From Oleidesulfovibrio alaskensis DSM 16109 (lineage in GTDB: Bacteria > Desulfobacterota > Desulfovibrionia > Desulfovibrionales > Desulfovibrionaceae): a DNA stretch of 64,000 nucleotides. This document shows, one piece after another, positions 34,260 to 41,840 of the stretch (positions are counted from its first letter, which is position 1; each line of letters begins with the position of its first letter). The stretch is from contig NZ_KI519495.1 in the NCBI RefSeq assembly GCF_000482745.1, forward strand, positions 120,214 to 184,213, read 5' to 3'. The position numbers were made by a program, and so were the translations under genes. Under the pieces are notes generated by a model. The model worked only from the letters and a program-made list of their open reading frames with translations, ran no database searches and was not told the DNA's origin.

Positions 34260-35240
34260 TCACGGCACCCGTTGCACCGCCGCTGTCAGGTCTGCCAGAA
34301 ATTTATCAACATCTTTGTAACGCTCATTTTTCCTGCGCCCGACCACCAGTGCCACATCGGGAATCGGGGCCGCGAATATCCTGTTCATGTAGTGCATTTC
34401 ATCAGGATACCGGTAAAACAAACGCCCTGCAGGGTACTGATGCTCTTTTTGCCAGCACTCGAACTCTGCACAAAAGGCCGGATGCTCCGGCGGCGTGACC
34501 GTCTCGAAAAAGTCACTGTCCACCAGCCTTGCCAGACGGTAAAGACCGTGGACTTCTTTTGCAAAGCACTTCATATACTTGCCAAAAACATACCCCGTCT
34601 GCATACGCTGATATCCGGCGCATGCCTGTTCCAGCGCTCCGCCGGCCGCCTTGTGATCCCGTCTGATAAGCGCCGCGAGGTACCCCACGACCGCAGTGTC
34701 AAAGACCGCACTCTTCTTTTTCAAAAAACTGTCGGCCTGTGCCAGCACCTCCGGCAAGTGTACCGACTCGCCGTAATACAGCACCTTGATCATGTTCATG
34801 GCCGGAGCCACATAAAACGGAGAGACCGCGAAAGGAAGGGAGGCAGGGAAAAAACGTGCAAACACTTCAAAGTCGTTGCAGGAAAACGCAGTCAGAAGGT
34901 CGAGAAGGAAATTGCAGTGGTCAGTGCCGCCGGCAGTTATTCCGCCCAGCAGCAGCTGACGTCTTGCCGTCTGAAACAGCACGTTGTTAAGCGTTTCACA
35001 ACTACGCTCCTGAAACGCCGTATACAGCCCGAAATCGCCCAGCGCAGACGGCAACAACCGGAGATACGCAGATGTTGCCGCCCCGCAAACCGTCTTGTCT
35101 TTCAGGTGCTCTTCATAAATACGATTCTGGTCGGCATACAGTTCGTCCCATGTCCGCACGGGATAATATTCACCAAACCGCGCAAAACGCTCTTCCGCGG
35201 CCTTGTTGTACAATGTTATAAACTGCTTCGCGTTTTTCAT
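34260..35240 (-). CDS. Hypothetical protein, helical, orphan
   Basis: A 326-residue soluble protein starting MKNAKQFITLYNKAAEERFARFGEYYP. It looks mostly alpha-helical (LLPSALGDFGLYTAFQERSCETLNNVLFQTARRQLLLGGI; VLAQADSFLKKKSAVFDTAVVGYLAALIRRDHKAAGGALEQA). I do not recognise it; the layout resembles large helical immunity proteins of polymorphic toxin systems, but no toxin gene is next to it. Base composition appears lower in GC than the neighbours, and both flanks are long gene-poor stretches, which would fit acquired DNA. A start 10 codons earlier (35270) is also open. Confidence 0.55.
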   Translation of the reverse strand: MKNAKQFITLYNKAAEERFARFGEYYPVRTWDELYADQNRIYEEHLKDKTVCGAATSAYLRLLPSALGDFGLYTAFQERSCETLNNVLFQTARRQLLLGGITAGGTDHCNFLLDLLTAFSCNDFEVFARFFPASLPFAVSPFYVAPAMNMIKVLYYGESVHLPEVLAQADSFLKKKSAVFDTAVVGYLAALIRRDHKAAGGALEQACAGYQRMQTGYVFGKYMKCFAKEVHGLYRLARLVDSDFFETVTPPEHPAFCAEFECWQKEHQYPAGRLFYRYPDEMHYMNRIFAAPIPDVALVVGRRKNERYKDVDKFLADLTAAVQRVP

Positions 35241-35622
35241 GCCTGATATTTCATAAAAGATTTCGCACAACCTGCATCGGCGGCAGGCGCCTCACACACG
35301 CCCTGTTATCCTCTGAATACAGCGCCGCCATATGCGCATCAAGATAAAATCAGCTGCGGTTCCCGCGCCCCTGCATTACAGCTGCATCGCCACACCCCGC
35401 AGCAGCAACCCGTAACATGACACACAGGCTGTGCCGCCGGTTGTGAAATTTCATCCGGTAATCCCCTGCACTGGTTGACCATTCACTGCATAAAAATAAA
35501 GCAACGCAAAAAACCTGTGGTCATGCACTTGTTTTGTGCGGTGCATGCGTGCTAACTCTCTTTTTTTGGTTGCATACACAACCAGTATCGGCATCAGCCA
35601 CAGCCTGTCCGCAAAAACGGCG
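35241..35622. other. Intergenic, gene-free
   Basis: About 380 bases between an orphan gene and the promoter of the next gene. It contains an inverted repeat CATGCAC-N12-GTGCATG (35522-35547) and AT-rich stretches, but no gene or terminator that I can support. Confidence 0.5.
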
Positions 35623-35651
35623 TTGACATACGCCAAAAGCCTGACAATATG
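35623..35651 (+). promoter_or_regulatory. Promoter of the small orphan gene
   Basis: TTGACA (35623-35628), 17 bases, then AATATG (35646-35651): consensus -35, weak -10. Transcription would start near 35658. The leader holds a short ACCC/GGGT hairpin followed by TTTT at about 35667-35683, possibly an attenuator. Confidence 0.45.
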
Positions 35652-35737
35652 GATACTAGGCCATAGACCCCTTTACGGGTTTTCAGTACCGCGGCACATG
35701 AAAACTGCGCACAGACGCAGTTGATAAGGAGCGACAC

Positions 35738-36136
35738 ATGGCCAAGACCAGCACAGTAAACGAAACCCCCACGGCGGAAGCCGCCGTCTTCAGAAAGCTG
35801 CTGCGCAATGCCAGCGCCGGCGGAGATTCCACCAGCCGCGTTCAGCGCGTCATGCTGGCGCTGGGGTATTCAGTATCCATGACTCCGGCCGGATTTCCCG
35901 CGTTTCAGCGCAACATGATGCACAAGGGCATTCCCGTCACGGTATGGGTCATGACCCGCGACACCTATTCCTGCCCTGTTTCTCTGATGGACCCTGTATT
36001 TGTGGGGCTGTACACCACCGAAGGCCCGCTTGAGATGGTGAGCAACGAAGAATATCCCCGTCTGCTGGACTACCTGCTGAAGCACCACGGCAAGGCGCTG
36101 GGGGCCAACGCGGATACCACGGGTACTGGCAACTAG
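35738..36136 (+). CDS. Small conserved-looking hypothetical protein
   Basis: A 132-residue soluble protein with a good ribosome site (AAGGAG 8 bases upstream). The core (SRVQRVMLALGYSVSMTPAGFPAFQRNMMHKGIPVTVWVMTRDTYSCPVSLMDPVFVGLYTTEGPLEMV) looks alpha/beta and ends in a flexible GANADTTGTGN tail. No family recognised; neither signal peptide nor membrane segment. Confidence 0.6.
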   Translation: MAKTSTVNETPTAEAAVFRKLLRNASAGGDSTSRVQRVMLALGYSVSMTPAGFPAFQRNMMHKGIPVTVWVMTRDTYSCPVSLMDPVFVGLYTTEGPLEMVSNEEYPRLLDYLLKHHGKALGANADTTGTGN

Positions 36137-36204
36137 CAGACGCGTCCGGCAGACACTTCCGGCAGGCGCACCGTCCGGGTCTGCACAGCCGGCCATATAC
36201 CCGT

Positions 36205-36297
36205 GCAGACGGTTTTACCGTCTGCTGAGCGGCAGGTTGACCCGTCAGTGCCTTGGGGCTATTCTCCTCCACTGCATTTCGCCCAAGGAGAATCCCC
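36205..36297 (+). promoter_or_regulatory. serS leader with two alternative RBS-sequestering hairpins
   Basis: Directly before serS, the ribosome site AAGGAG (36285-36290) can pair in two exclusive ways. Pairing A: CCTTGGG (36251-36257) with CCCAAGG (36282-36288). Pairing B: ATTCTCCT (36261-36268) with AGGAGAAT (36286-36293), extended by GGGG (36255-36258) with CCCC (36294-36297). Both hide the Shine-Dalgarno. A separate perfect hairpin, GCAGACGG-TTTTA-CCGTCTGC, lies at 36205-36225. This points to translational control of serS; the effector is unknown. Confidence 0.6.
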
Positions 36298-37581
36298 ATG
36301 CTTGACCTTAAACTGCTGCAGAACAATCCCGAAGTGGTTGCCGAGGCCCTTGCCAAACGCAATTCGGGCATTGATATCACCCTGTTTACCGCACTTGACC
36401 AGCGCCGCAGAGAACTGCTGCTGGAAGTGGAAGCGCTGAAAAGCGAACGCAACAAGGCTTCCGGCGATGTCGCCCGCATGAAGCGCGCCGGAGAAAACGC
36501 CGACGCACTCATCGAAAAACTGGGCGCTCTGTCAGACCGCATCAAAACACTGGACGCTGAAACCGAAACGGTAAAAGCCGAAGTGCACCAGTGGCTCATT
36601 TCTCTGCCCAATATCCCGCACGAAAGCGTTCCCGCCGGAGCAGACGAAAACGACAACGTATTTCTGCATGCATGGGGAGAAAAGCCTTCTTTTGACTTCA
36701 CTCCCAAAGAGCACTGGGAAATCGGCCCTGCACTGGGGCTTGATTTTGAACGCGGCAGCCGTCTGACGGGCAGCCGTTTCACCGTGCTGTGGCACTGGGC
36801 GGCAAAGCTGGAACGCGCCCTGACGGCATTCTTTCTGGACGTGCACACCCGCGAACACGGGTACATGGAAGTCTACCCTCCCGCCATGGTCAACGCCCAG
36901 ACCATGACCGGCACCGGACAACTGCCCAAGTTTGAGGAAGACCTCTTCAAGCTGCGCGATTCCGAGTACTATCTTATTCCCACGGCAGAAGTACCGCTGA
37001 CAAACCTGCACAGCGGCGAAGTGGTGCCGGAAGAAAAACTGCCCATAGCCTATACCGCGCAGACACAGTGCTTCCGCTCCGAAGCGGGCAGCTACGGCAA
37101 GGATACCAAAGGCTTCATACGCCAGCATCAGTTCACCAAAGTGGAAATGGTGCGGTTTGCCCACCCTGAAAAATCGTTTGAAGAGCTGGAAAAACTGCGC
37201 AGTCACGCCGAAGTGCTGTTGCAGAAGCTGGGCCTGCATTACAGGGTTGTCACCCTGTGCAGCGGGGATATGGGCTTTTCTGCGGCAAAAACATACGATC
37301 TGGAAGTGTGGCTGCCCGGACAGGATAAATACCGCGAGATATCCTCGTGTTCCAACTGCACCGATTTTCAGGCCCGCAGAGCCAATATCCGCACCAGACT
37401 GGCCGATGCTAAAAAACCTGTGTTCCTGCACACGCTCAACGGTTCGGGGCTGGCTGTGGGCCGTACGCTGGTGGCCATACTGGAAAACTACCAGCAGGCT
37501 GACGGCAGTGTGGTGGTGCCCGAAGTTCTGCGTCCCTACATGGGCGGCGTGGCACTGCTGACTCCCGACGGACCTTTCTAG
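36298..37581 (+). CDS. serS: Seryl-tRNA synthetase
   Basis: A 427-residue class II synthetase that charges tRNA-Ser (and tRNA-Sec). The N-terminal long coiled-coil arm that grips the tRNA is clear (LDQRRRELLLEVEALKSERNKASGD, ENADALIEKLGALSDRIKTLDAETETVKAEV), then motif 2 (TQCFRSEAGSYGKDTKGFIRQHQFTKVEM) and motif 3 (NGSGLAVGRTLVAILENYQ). ATG 36298 follows AAGGAG, which lies inside a predicted hairpin. Confidence 0.96.
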   Translation: MLDLKLLQNNPEVVAEALAKRNSGIDITLFTALDQRRRELLLEVEALKSERNKASGDVARMKRAGENADALIEKLGALSDRIKTLDAETETVKAEVHQWLISLPNIPHESVPAGADENDNVFLHAWGEKPSFDFTPKEHWEIGPALGLDFERGSRLTGSRFTVLWHWAAKLERALTAFFLDVHTREHGYMEVYPPAMVNAQTMTGTGQLPKFEEDLFKLRDSEYYLIPTAEVPLTNLHSGEVVPEEKLPIAYTAQTQCFRSEAGSYGKDTKGFIRQHQFTKVEMVRFAHPEKSFEELEKLRSHAEVLLQKLGLHYRVVTLCSGDMGFSAAKTYDLEVWLPGQDKYREISSCSNCTDFQARRANIRTRLADAKKPVFLHTLNGSGLAVGRTLVAILENYQQADGSVVVPEVLRPYMGGVALLTPDGPF

Positions 37582-37623
37582 GCGCGGCCGGCAGACTGTC
37601 GACGATTTTTTTCATTTTTCCGC

Positions 37624-37652
37624 TTGACAGTTTTGCCCTCGCACCGTACAAC
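37624..37652 (+). promoter_or_regulatory. Promoter of tRNA-Lys
   Basis: TTGACA (37624-37629), 17 bases, then TACAAC (37647-37652). Transcription would begin about 8 bases before the mature tRNA. Confidence 0.7.
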
Positions 37653-37667
37653 GCATTCCTCACTTCG

Positions 37668-37743
37668 GGGGCGTTAACTCAGCCGGTAGAGTACCTGCCT
37701 TTTAAGCAGAGAGCCGCTGGTTCGAATCCAGCACGCCCCACCA
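37668..37743 (+). tRNA. tRNA-Lys (anticodon UUU)
   Basis: A 76-base cloverleaf with encoded CCA. Acceptor stem GGGGCGT / ACGCCCC, discriminator A, D stem ACTC/GAGT, anticodon loop CTTTTAA with anticodon TTT, T stem GCTGG/CCAGC around TTCGAAT. The outer anticodon-stem pair (27-43) is a C-A mismatch. Own promoter and strong terminator, so monocistronic. Confidence 0.96.
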
Positions 37744-37750
37744 AGTAAGC

Positions 37751-37781
37751 AAAGGTTGCGACACATGTCGCAACCTTTTTT
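37751..37781 (+). terminator. Intrinsic terminator after tRNA-Lys
   Basis: A 13-bp perfect stem, AAAGGTTGCGACA (37751-37763) against its complement at 37766-37778, two-base loop, then more T. Confidence 0.93.
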
Positions 37782-38139
37782 CGTTTCCGGCTCCTGTCTT
37801 CTGCACCACCTGCATACGCCTGCCCGGCACACAGAAAAACAGGCGGCAGCAGTTCCGGCAAACAGGTGGCAGACAACCGGCCCTGCCCGCGGCACCGTTC
37901 CTGACGCCCGTGCGGCCGCCCGCCCCCTGCGGAGCATTCCCGGACAAACAGCATCCGGCATTGCAGCACCGGGCATTGCAGCACCGGGCATTGCAGCACC
38001 GGGCAGACGCCCGCAAGCTGCACAGCTCCTCCGTGCTCCGGACAGTCCTTCAAAAAGACAGAAAACTGCACCTTCCGCCCCGTACAGACAACAATGCCCC
38101 GCAGGGCGGGGCATCGGCGGGTACCATCACAGCACAGCG
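37782..38139. other. Gene-free GC-rich stretch after tRNA-Lys
   Basis: About 360 bases between the tRNA terminator and a leftward gene. Open frames here are long only because of high GC and have no ribosome sites. It contains the 15-bp tandem repeat at 37957-38005. No integrase or attachment-site copy was seen, although tRNA 3' ends are frequent integration sites. Confidence 0.5.
37957..38005. repeat. Three perfect tandem copies of a 15-bp unit
   Basis: GGCATTGCAGCACCG is repeated exactly three times (37957, 37972, 37987) with GGCA of a fourth. It is outside any supported gene; the perfect identity suggests recent slippage and likely strain-to-strain length change. Confidence 0.9.
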
Positions 38140-38445
38140 TTATACTTCGTAATCAATGGCTTTGCGGCCGGAAACCACGGCCTTGATAAAGCCCACGCAC
38201 TTCACATGCTCCGGGTGCTCCGCATATGCCTGCAGGTCTTCCGCACTGGCATGCACGGTCTGCAGAATAACATCCACCTGTTCCGTTGTGGTCGCGGCAA
38301 TGGCCGAAGACGCTTCAATGGCCATGAGCGACGGAATCCGGCCATCCAGTTCGCGCAGCATACGGATCATCTTTTCAGCATTTTCCGCTGCTGTGGCGCC
38401 TTCCGCCTCTTCCTTGAGCGTCCACCAGACAATATGCTTGATCAT
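38140..38445 (-). CDS. Dabb (stress-responsive A/B barrel) domain protein
   Basis: A 101-residue single Dabb domain: MIKHIVWWTLKEEAEG, an alpha-beta core with VDVILQTVHASAEDLQAYAEHPEHVKCVGFIKAVVSGRKAIDYEV. The YAEHPEHV stretch is the family hallmark. These small dimers bind small molecules or act as cyclases in varied pathways; no specific role can be given. GAGGTG precedes ATG. Confidence 0.88.
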   Translation of the reverse strand: MIKHIVWWTLKEEAEGATAAENAEKMIRMLRELDGRIPSLMAIEASSAIAATTTEQVDVILQTVHASAEDLQAYAEHPEHVKCVGFIKAVVSGRKAIDYEV

Positions 38446-38603
38446 TTGTCACCTCTGTTTATGGGGGTTGCACTGCCAGTAACAGCCGGCAGAGTATGCG
38501 GCATGCCGCCGCGGGGTCAAGTATCGGGATTGCAGCCTTCGCCTGTTTCCCTTACACGAAGGGGGACCTTTTACCGGCCGTAACGACCTGCGGAGGCTAT
38601 CAG

Positions 38604-40298
38604 ATGCAGTCCCTTGAAATATTCACGCTGCGCCACGTGCTTGACCGGAGCGCAGAACTCTTTGCCGATCAACCGGCACTTTCCGCCGTGGGCGGCACAC
38701 CTGTCACCTACAGCGAGTTTAAAGAACAGGTGGAAACCCTCAGCGGTCTGCTGATCGAACAAGGCATCGCGCCGGGCGATCGCGTGGCCCTGCTGGCGGA
38801 AAACAGCCCCAACTGGGGCATCGCTTTTTTTGCCATCACCACCATGGGCGCCGTGGCAGTGCCCATCCTGCCGGAATTCCATCCGGACGCGGTGCACCAC
38901 ATCATCCGCCACTCAGAATCAAAGGCGGTCTTTGTTTCTGAAAAACTGTTCAGCAAGGTGGAAGACGGGCATTATGACGAAACGCCGGTTTTCCTGCTGA
39001 TGGAAACATTCCGTCCGGTGGAGCTGGGCACATCGCGCGACCTTGTGCGCGAATTCAAGGCAGCCGGTCTGCGCGAATTCCGCAGACTGAAAGAAAAAGC
39101 CATGCGGCTTGCCCAGATGGAACCGGCAGAGGTGAAAGAAGACGACGTGGCCTCGCTCATCTACACATCCGGTACCACCGGCCATTCCAAGGGTGTCGTG
39201 CTGCTGCACCGGAACATTGTTTTCGACGCCGACGCCGTCAAAAGCATTGTTCAGGTAGGCCCCGGCGACAGGCTGCTTTCCATCCTGCCGCTTTCACACA
39301 CTTACGAATGTACGCTGGGGCTTGTGCTGCCGGTGCTCAACGGTGCCCACATCCATTATATGGACAAGCCGCCCACCGCCCGCGCACTTATTCCGGCCAT
39401 GGGCAAAGTGCGCCCGACATGTATGCTTTCCGTGCCGCTTGTCATTGAAAAGATTTATAAATCAGCCATCCTGCCCAAACTGACAGGATCCTTTTTCAAA
39501 CGCCTGCTGTACGGCATTGCTCCGGTGCGCAAAAAATTGAACGCCGTGGCCGGCAAAAAACTGCTGGAAACCTTCGGCGGCAAGCTGCGCATATTCTGCA
39601 TCGGCGGAGCATCTCTGGCTCCCGATGTGGAGCAGTTCCTGCGTGAGGCGGCCTTTCCCTACGCCATCGGGTACGGTCTGACAGAAACCTCGCCCCTTGT
39701 GGCGGGGTCCGGTCCGGCGCACACGCGCTTTACATCCACGGGCTGGCCGCTCATCGGCGTGGAGGTGCGCATCGACGCCCCCGATCCGGCCACGGGAGAA
39801 GGCGAAATTCTGGTCAAAGGCCCCAATGTGATGCGTGAATATTACAAAGCGCCGGAAATCACCAAAAACACCTTCACAGAAGACGGCTGGTTCCGCACCG
39901 GCGATCTGGGCAAATTTGACGCCGACGGCTACCTGTACATCAAGGGACGGCTGAAAAATGTCATTGTCGGCCCCAGCGGCGAAAACATTTATCCGGAAGA
40001 GATAGAGGCGGTCATCCAGCAGTCGCCCTATGTGCTTGAAACGCTGGTCTACCGTCACGAAGGCAAGCTCGCAGCGCGCATCCACCTTGATTATGCCCGG
40101 CTTGACGAAGAGTACGGGTCGCTGCCTGCAGCCAAAATGGCTAAAAAAACAGACGACCTGCTGGAAGAAATACGCACTGCCGCCAACCAGCAGGTGGCCA
40201 GCTTTGCGCGTCTGCATAAAGTGTTTGAGCAGACTGAACCTTTTGAAAAAACCCCCACGCACAAAATCAAAAGATATCTGTACGTGGAGCAGCAATAA
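38604..40298 (+). CDS. Long-chain acyl-CoA synthetase (AMP-forming)
   Basis: A 564-residue ANL-superfamily enzyme. Core motifs: ATP-binding YTSGTTGHSKGVV, GYGLTETSPLV, GWFRTGDLGKFDADGYLYIKGRLKN, and the C-terminal catalytic lysine region in TPTHKIKRYLY. It activates fatty acids with ATP and CoA. ATG 38604 follows GGAGG; the upstream extension to 38496 lacks a ribosome site. The protein is most like FadD-type (AMP-dependent synthetase) enzymes with a long linker; precise chain length is not visible. Confidence 0.9.
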   Translation: MQSLEIFTLRHVLDRSAELFADQPALSAVGGTPVTYSEFKEQVETLSGLLIEQGIAPGDRVALLAENSPNWGIAFFAITTMGAVAVPILPEFHPDAVHHIIRHSESKAVFVSEKLFSKVEDGHYDETPVFLLMETFRPVELGTSRDLVREFKAAGLREFRRLKEKAMRLAQMEPAEVKEDDVASLIYTSGTTGHSKGVVLLHRNIVFDADAVKSIVQVGPGDRLLSILPLSHTYECTLGLVLPVLNGAHIHYMDKPPTARALIPAMGKVRPTCMLSVPLVIEKIYKSAILPKLTGSFFKRLLYGIAPVRKKLNAVAGKKLLETFGGKLRIFCIGGASLAPDVEQFLREAAFPYAIGYGLTETSPLVAGSGPAHTRFTSTGWPLIGVEVRIDAPDPATGEGEILVKGPNVMREYYKAPEITKNTFTEDGWFRTGDLGKFDADGYLYIKGRLKNVIVGPSGENIYPEEIEAVIQQSPYVLETLVYRHEGKLAARIHLDYARLDEEYGSLPAAKMAKKTDDLLEEIRTAANQQVASFARLHKVFEQTEPFEKTPTHKIKRYLYVEQQ

Positions 40299-40303
40299 CT
40301 GCC

Positions 40304-40340
40304 TGCATCGGGCGGGGTGCCAACCACCCTGCCCGATGCA
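40304..40340 (+). other. Strong hairpin just after the acyl-CoA synthetase gene
   Basis: TGCATCGGGC (40304-40313) pairs with GCCCGATGCA (40331-40340), with further GGGTG/CACCC pairing inside. No T-run follows, so it may be a 3' stability element rather than a terminator. Confidence 0.5.
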
Positions 40341-40425
40341 TACCTGATGCCCGCCGCATGTCCGCAGCGCCCCGCCCGATATCCTGACTGATCTTCCGTC
40401 TGCCGGTCCGCCGGATGTATGGTGC

Positions 40426-40473
40426 AAAAACTTTTACTCCGGCATACGCTTCTCTTCGCCGGTTAAAGTTTTT
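40426..40473 (+). terminator. Terminator-like hairpin with A and T arms
   Basis: AAAAACTTT (40426-40434) pairs with AAAGTTTTT (40465-40473), and CCGGC (40439-40443) with GCCGG (40458-40462). The T-run at the 3' arm would end the acyl-CoA synthetase transcript about 170 bases after its stop. Confidence 0.55.
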
Positions 40474-40566
40474 ATACGTCCGCGTCGCTGCACCCTGCAA
40501 ACGCACCACACAATGAAATACTTATATAACAGAATGATACAAGACAAAGCAGCACGGCCACACATG

Positions 40567-40583
40567 TTGGCACGGCAGTTGCT
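40567..40583 (+). promoter_or_regulatory. Sigma-54 promoter
   Basis: TTGGCACG-GCAG-TTGCT matches the sigma-54 consensus YTGGCACG-N4-TTGCW at every position, with GG at 40569-40570 and GC at 40581-40582. Transcription should start near 40593-40594. Such a promoter needs an AAA+ activator; none is coded nearby. Confidence 0.7.
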
Positions 40584-40593
40584 ATATACAAAT

Positions 40594-40658
40594 TACCTTC
40601 TTTCTTTTGCGAACATTTTAACCGACTGAACGGCTTCCGGCGACGGAGGCCGTTTTTT
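40594..40658 (+). ncRNA. Candidate sigma-54-dependent small RNA of about 65 nt
   Basis: The sigma-54 start near 40594 is followed after only 35 bases by an intrinsic terminator. The product would be an unstructured CU-rich 5' part (CTTCTTTCTTTTGCG) plus the terminator stem. Alternatively this is an attenuated leader of the adenosine-specific kinase gene 134 bases further on. No open frame lies within it. Confidence 0.45.
40629..40658 (+). terminator. Intrinsic terminator downstream of the sigma-54 promoter
   Basis: An 11-bp stem AACGGCTTCCG / CGGAGGCCGTT (one G-U pair), loop GCGA, followed by TTTT. No gene ends between it and the previous terminator-like hairpin. Confidence 0.85.
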
Positions 40659-40792
40659 CATGCCCCCGACAGGGCTTCCGTGCCTTCGGGTTTTCCTTGC
40701 GCTTTGGGCAGCACGCGGGCAGAACAGGGGCATTCTCTGATGCGGCCACATGCACCGCGTATTAACTTTCTCTGCTCTCATAAGGAGGCGCC

Positions 40793-41275
40793 ATGCAGCT
40801 TCATACTGTTTCCGTAAAAAACCCCGAAAGCCTCAATATGATTCTGGGACAGTCCCACTTCATCAAAACCGTTGAAGACGTGCACGAGGCCATTGTGTGC
40901 ACGGTGCCCGGAGCAAAATTCGGCATTGCCTTCTGCGAAGCTTCGGCAGACTGCCTTATCCGCTGGAGCGGCACAGACCAGTCGCTCATCGACCTTGCCG
41001 TCACCAACGCGCAGGCGCTTGGCTGCGGACACACCTTCATCATCTTCATGCGCGACATGTTCCCCATCAATATCCTGAACACCATCCAGCAGGTACCTGA
41101 AGTGGTCCGTATTTTCTGCGCCACAGCCAACCCCGTGCAGGGCATTGTCGCCGAAACCGATCAGGGCCGCGGCCTTATGGGCGTGGTGGACGGTTTTGCT
41201 CCCAAGGGTGTGGAAACGGAAGAGCATATCGCCAAGCGCAAAGGATTTCTGCGGACCATCGGCTACAAACTGTAA
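40793..41275 (+). CDS. Adenosine-specific kinase (DUF355/PF04008 family)
   Basis: A 160-residue protein close to the archaeal PAE2307 family throughout: FIKTVEDVHEAIVCTVPGAKFGIAFCEASADCLIRWSGTD, GHTFIIFMRDMFPINILNTIQQVPEVVRIFCATANPVQ and GRGLMGVVDGFAPKGVE. Crystal-structure studies of relatives showed adenosine and AMP binding. AAGGAGG precedes ATG 40793. It stands alone, with a terminator after it and the sigma-54 element upstream. Confidence 0.85.
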   Translation: MQLHTVSVKNPESLNMILGQSHFIKTVEDVHEAIVCTVPGAKFGIAFCEASADCLIRWSGTDQSLIDLAVTNAQALGCGHTFIIFMRDMFPINILNTIQQVPEVVRIFCATANPVQGIVAETDQGRGLMGVVDGFAPKGVETEEHIAKRKGFLRTIGYKL

Positions 41276-41297
41276 CCGACCGCATGCACACAATCAG

Positions 41298-41322
41298 AAA
41301 CCGGCTCCGGCCGGTTTTTTTT
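41298..41322 (+). terminator. Intrinsic terminator after the adenosine-specific kinase gene
   Basis: Stem AAACCGGC / GCCGGTTT with loop TCCG and eight T in all. Confidence 0.9.
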
Positions 41323-41613
41323 ATGCCCTCCGGCGGCTTTCACGCACTTCGTTCTACAGGGCGGCCCCTGCCTGTCCCAAACCGGCATAACGGCAACACG
41401 GACAGCATTAGCCTCGTAAAAACAGCATATTACCATCAAAAGCCTGCCTTAAAAGCAGAAAGCCTCTCCGGAATTCTCTGCACGCAACAAAAAAAGTCAG
41501 TATGCAACGAGTATACTATTACAATGCATACAACAAAAACTTTGTCTTTATAAAAATTTTTATGACGCATAAAATACATCAAGTATATAAAAAACAACAT
41601 TACCGTCCGCGAT
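41323..41613. other. AT-rich upstream region of the beta-lysine operon
   Basis: Gene-free. From about 41400 the DNA is markedly AT-rich. It contains an inverted repeat TATGCA (41501-41506) / TGCATA (41525-41530) around AGTATACT (41510-41517), and the palindrome ATAAAAATTTTTAT (41550-41563). These may be operators or a curved, silencer-type region controlling ablA. Confidence 0.45.
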
Positions 41614-41641
41614 TTGACAAAAAACTGACGTTCTGTATAGT
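41614..41641 (+). promoter_or_regulatory. Strong sigma-70-type promoter of ablA-ablB
   Basis: TTGACA (41614-41619), 16 bases, TATAGT (41636-41641). Start near 41648, leaving a leader of about 190 bases before ablA. Confidence 0.7.
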
Positions 41642-41738
41642 AAAATAAGACATAAGCAGGAAAGAAAGACAAATCAGTCTTCTGAATGCGGCGTTTTGTT
41701 ACAAGATATAATCCTGCACTGACTGGAAACTTGCATAC

Positions 41739-41840
41739 ATGCCGCACTCGGAAAGCGCCGCAGCGCTGCCCGCAGGCAGCCCCGCCGACACGCGGCCAGA
41801 CGCAACAAGACGGCCCTTGTTGCCGCGCCACCATCCATGA
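41739..41840 (+). CDS. 33-codon leader ORF overlapping the ablA start
   Basis: ATG 41739 opens a 33-codon frame (MPHSESAAALPAGSPADT onward, ending LLPRHHP) whose TGA overlaps the ablA start as ATGA. ablA itself has no Shine-Dalgarno; the small frame has GGAAA at some distance. It could serve for translational coupling. It may equally be a chance frame. Confidence 0.35.
   Translation: MPHSESAAALPAGSPADTRPDATRRPLLPRHHP

Noticed and set aside
34260..35240. Assignment of the orphan as an Imm49-like immunity protein
   Set aside because: Only the general helical character fits; no diagnostic residues could be recalled and no toxin gene is adjacent.
36205..36297. T-box or known riboswitch before serS
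   Set aside because: No T-box sequence, specifier loop or terminator/antiterminator pair; only the ribosome-site hairpins are present.
37957..38005. CRISPR-like direct repeats
   Set aside because: Units of 15 bp follow each other without spacers, and no cas genes lie nearby.
37668..38139. Integrated element at tRNA-Lys
   Set aside because: No integrase, phage gene or repeated tRNA 3' end was found; only a gene-free stretch with a short tandem repeat follows.
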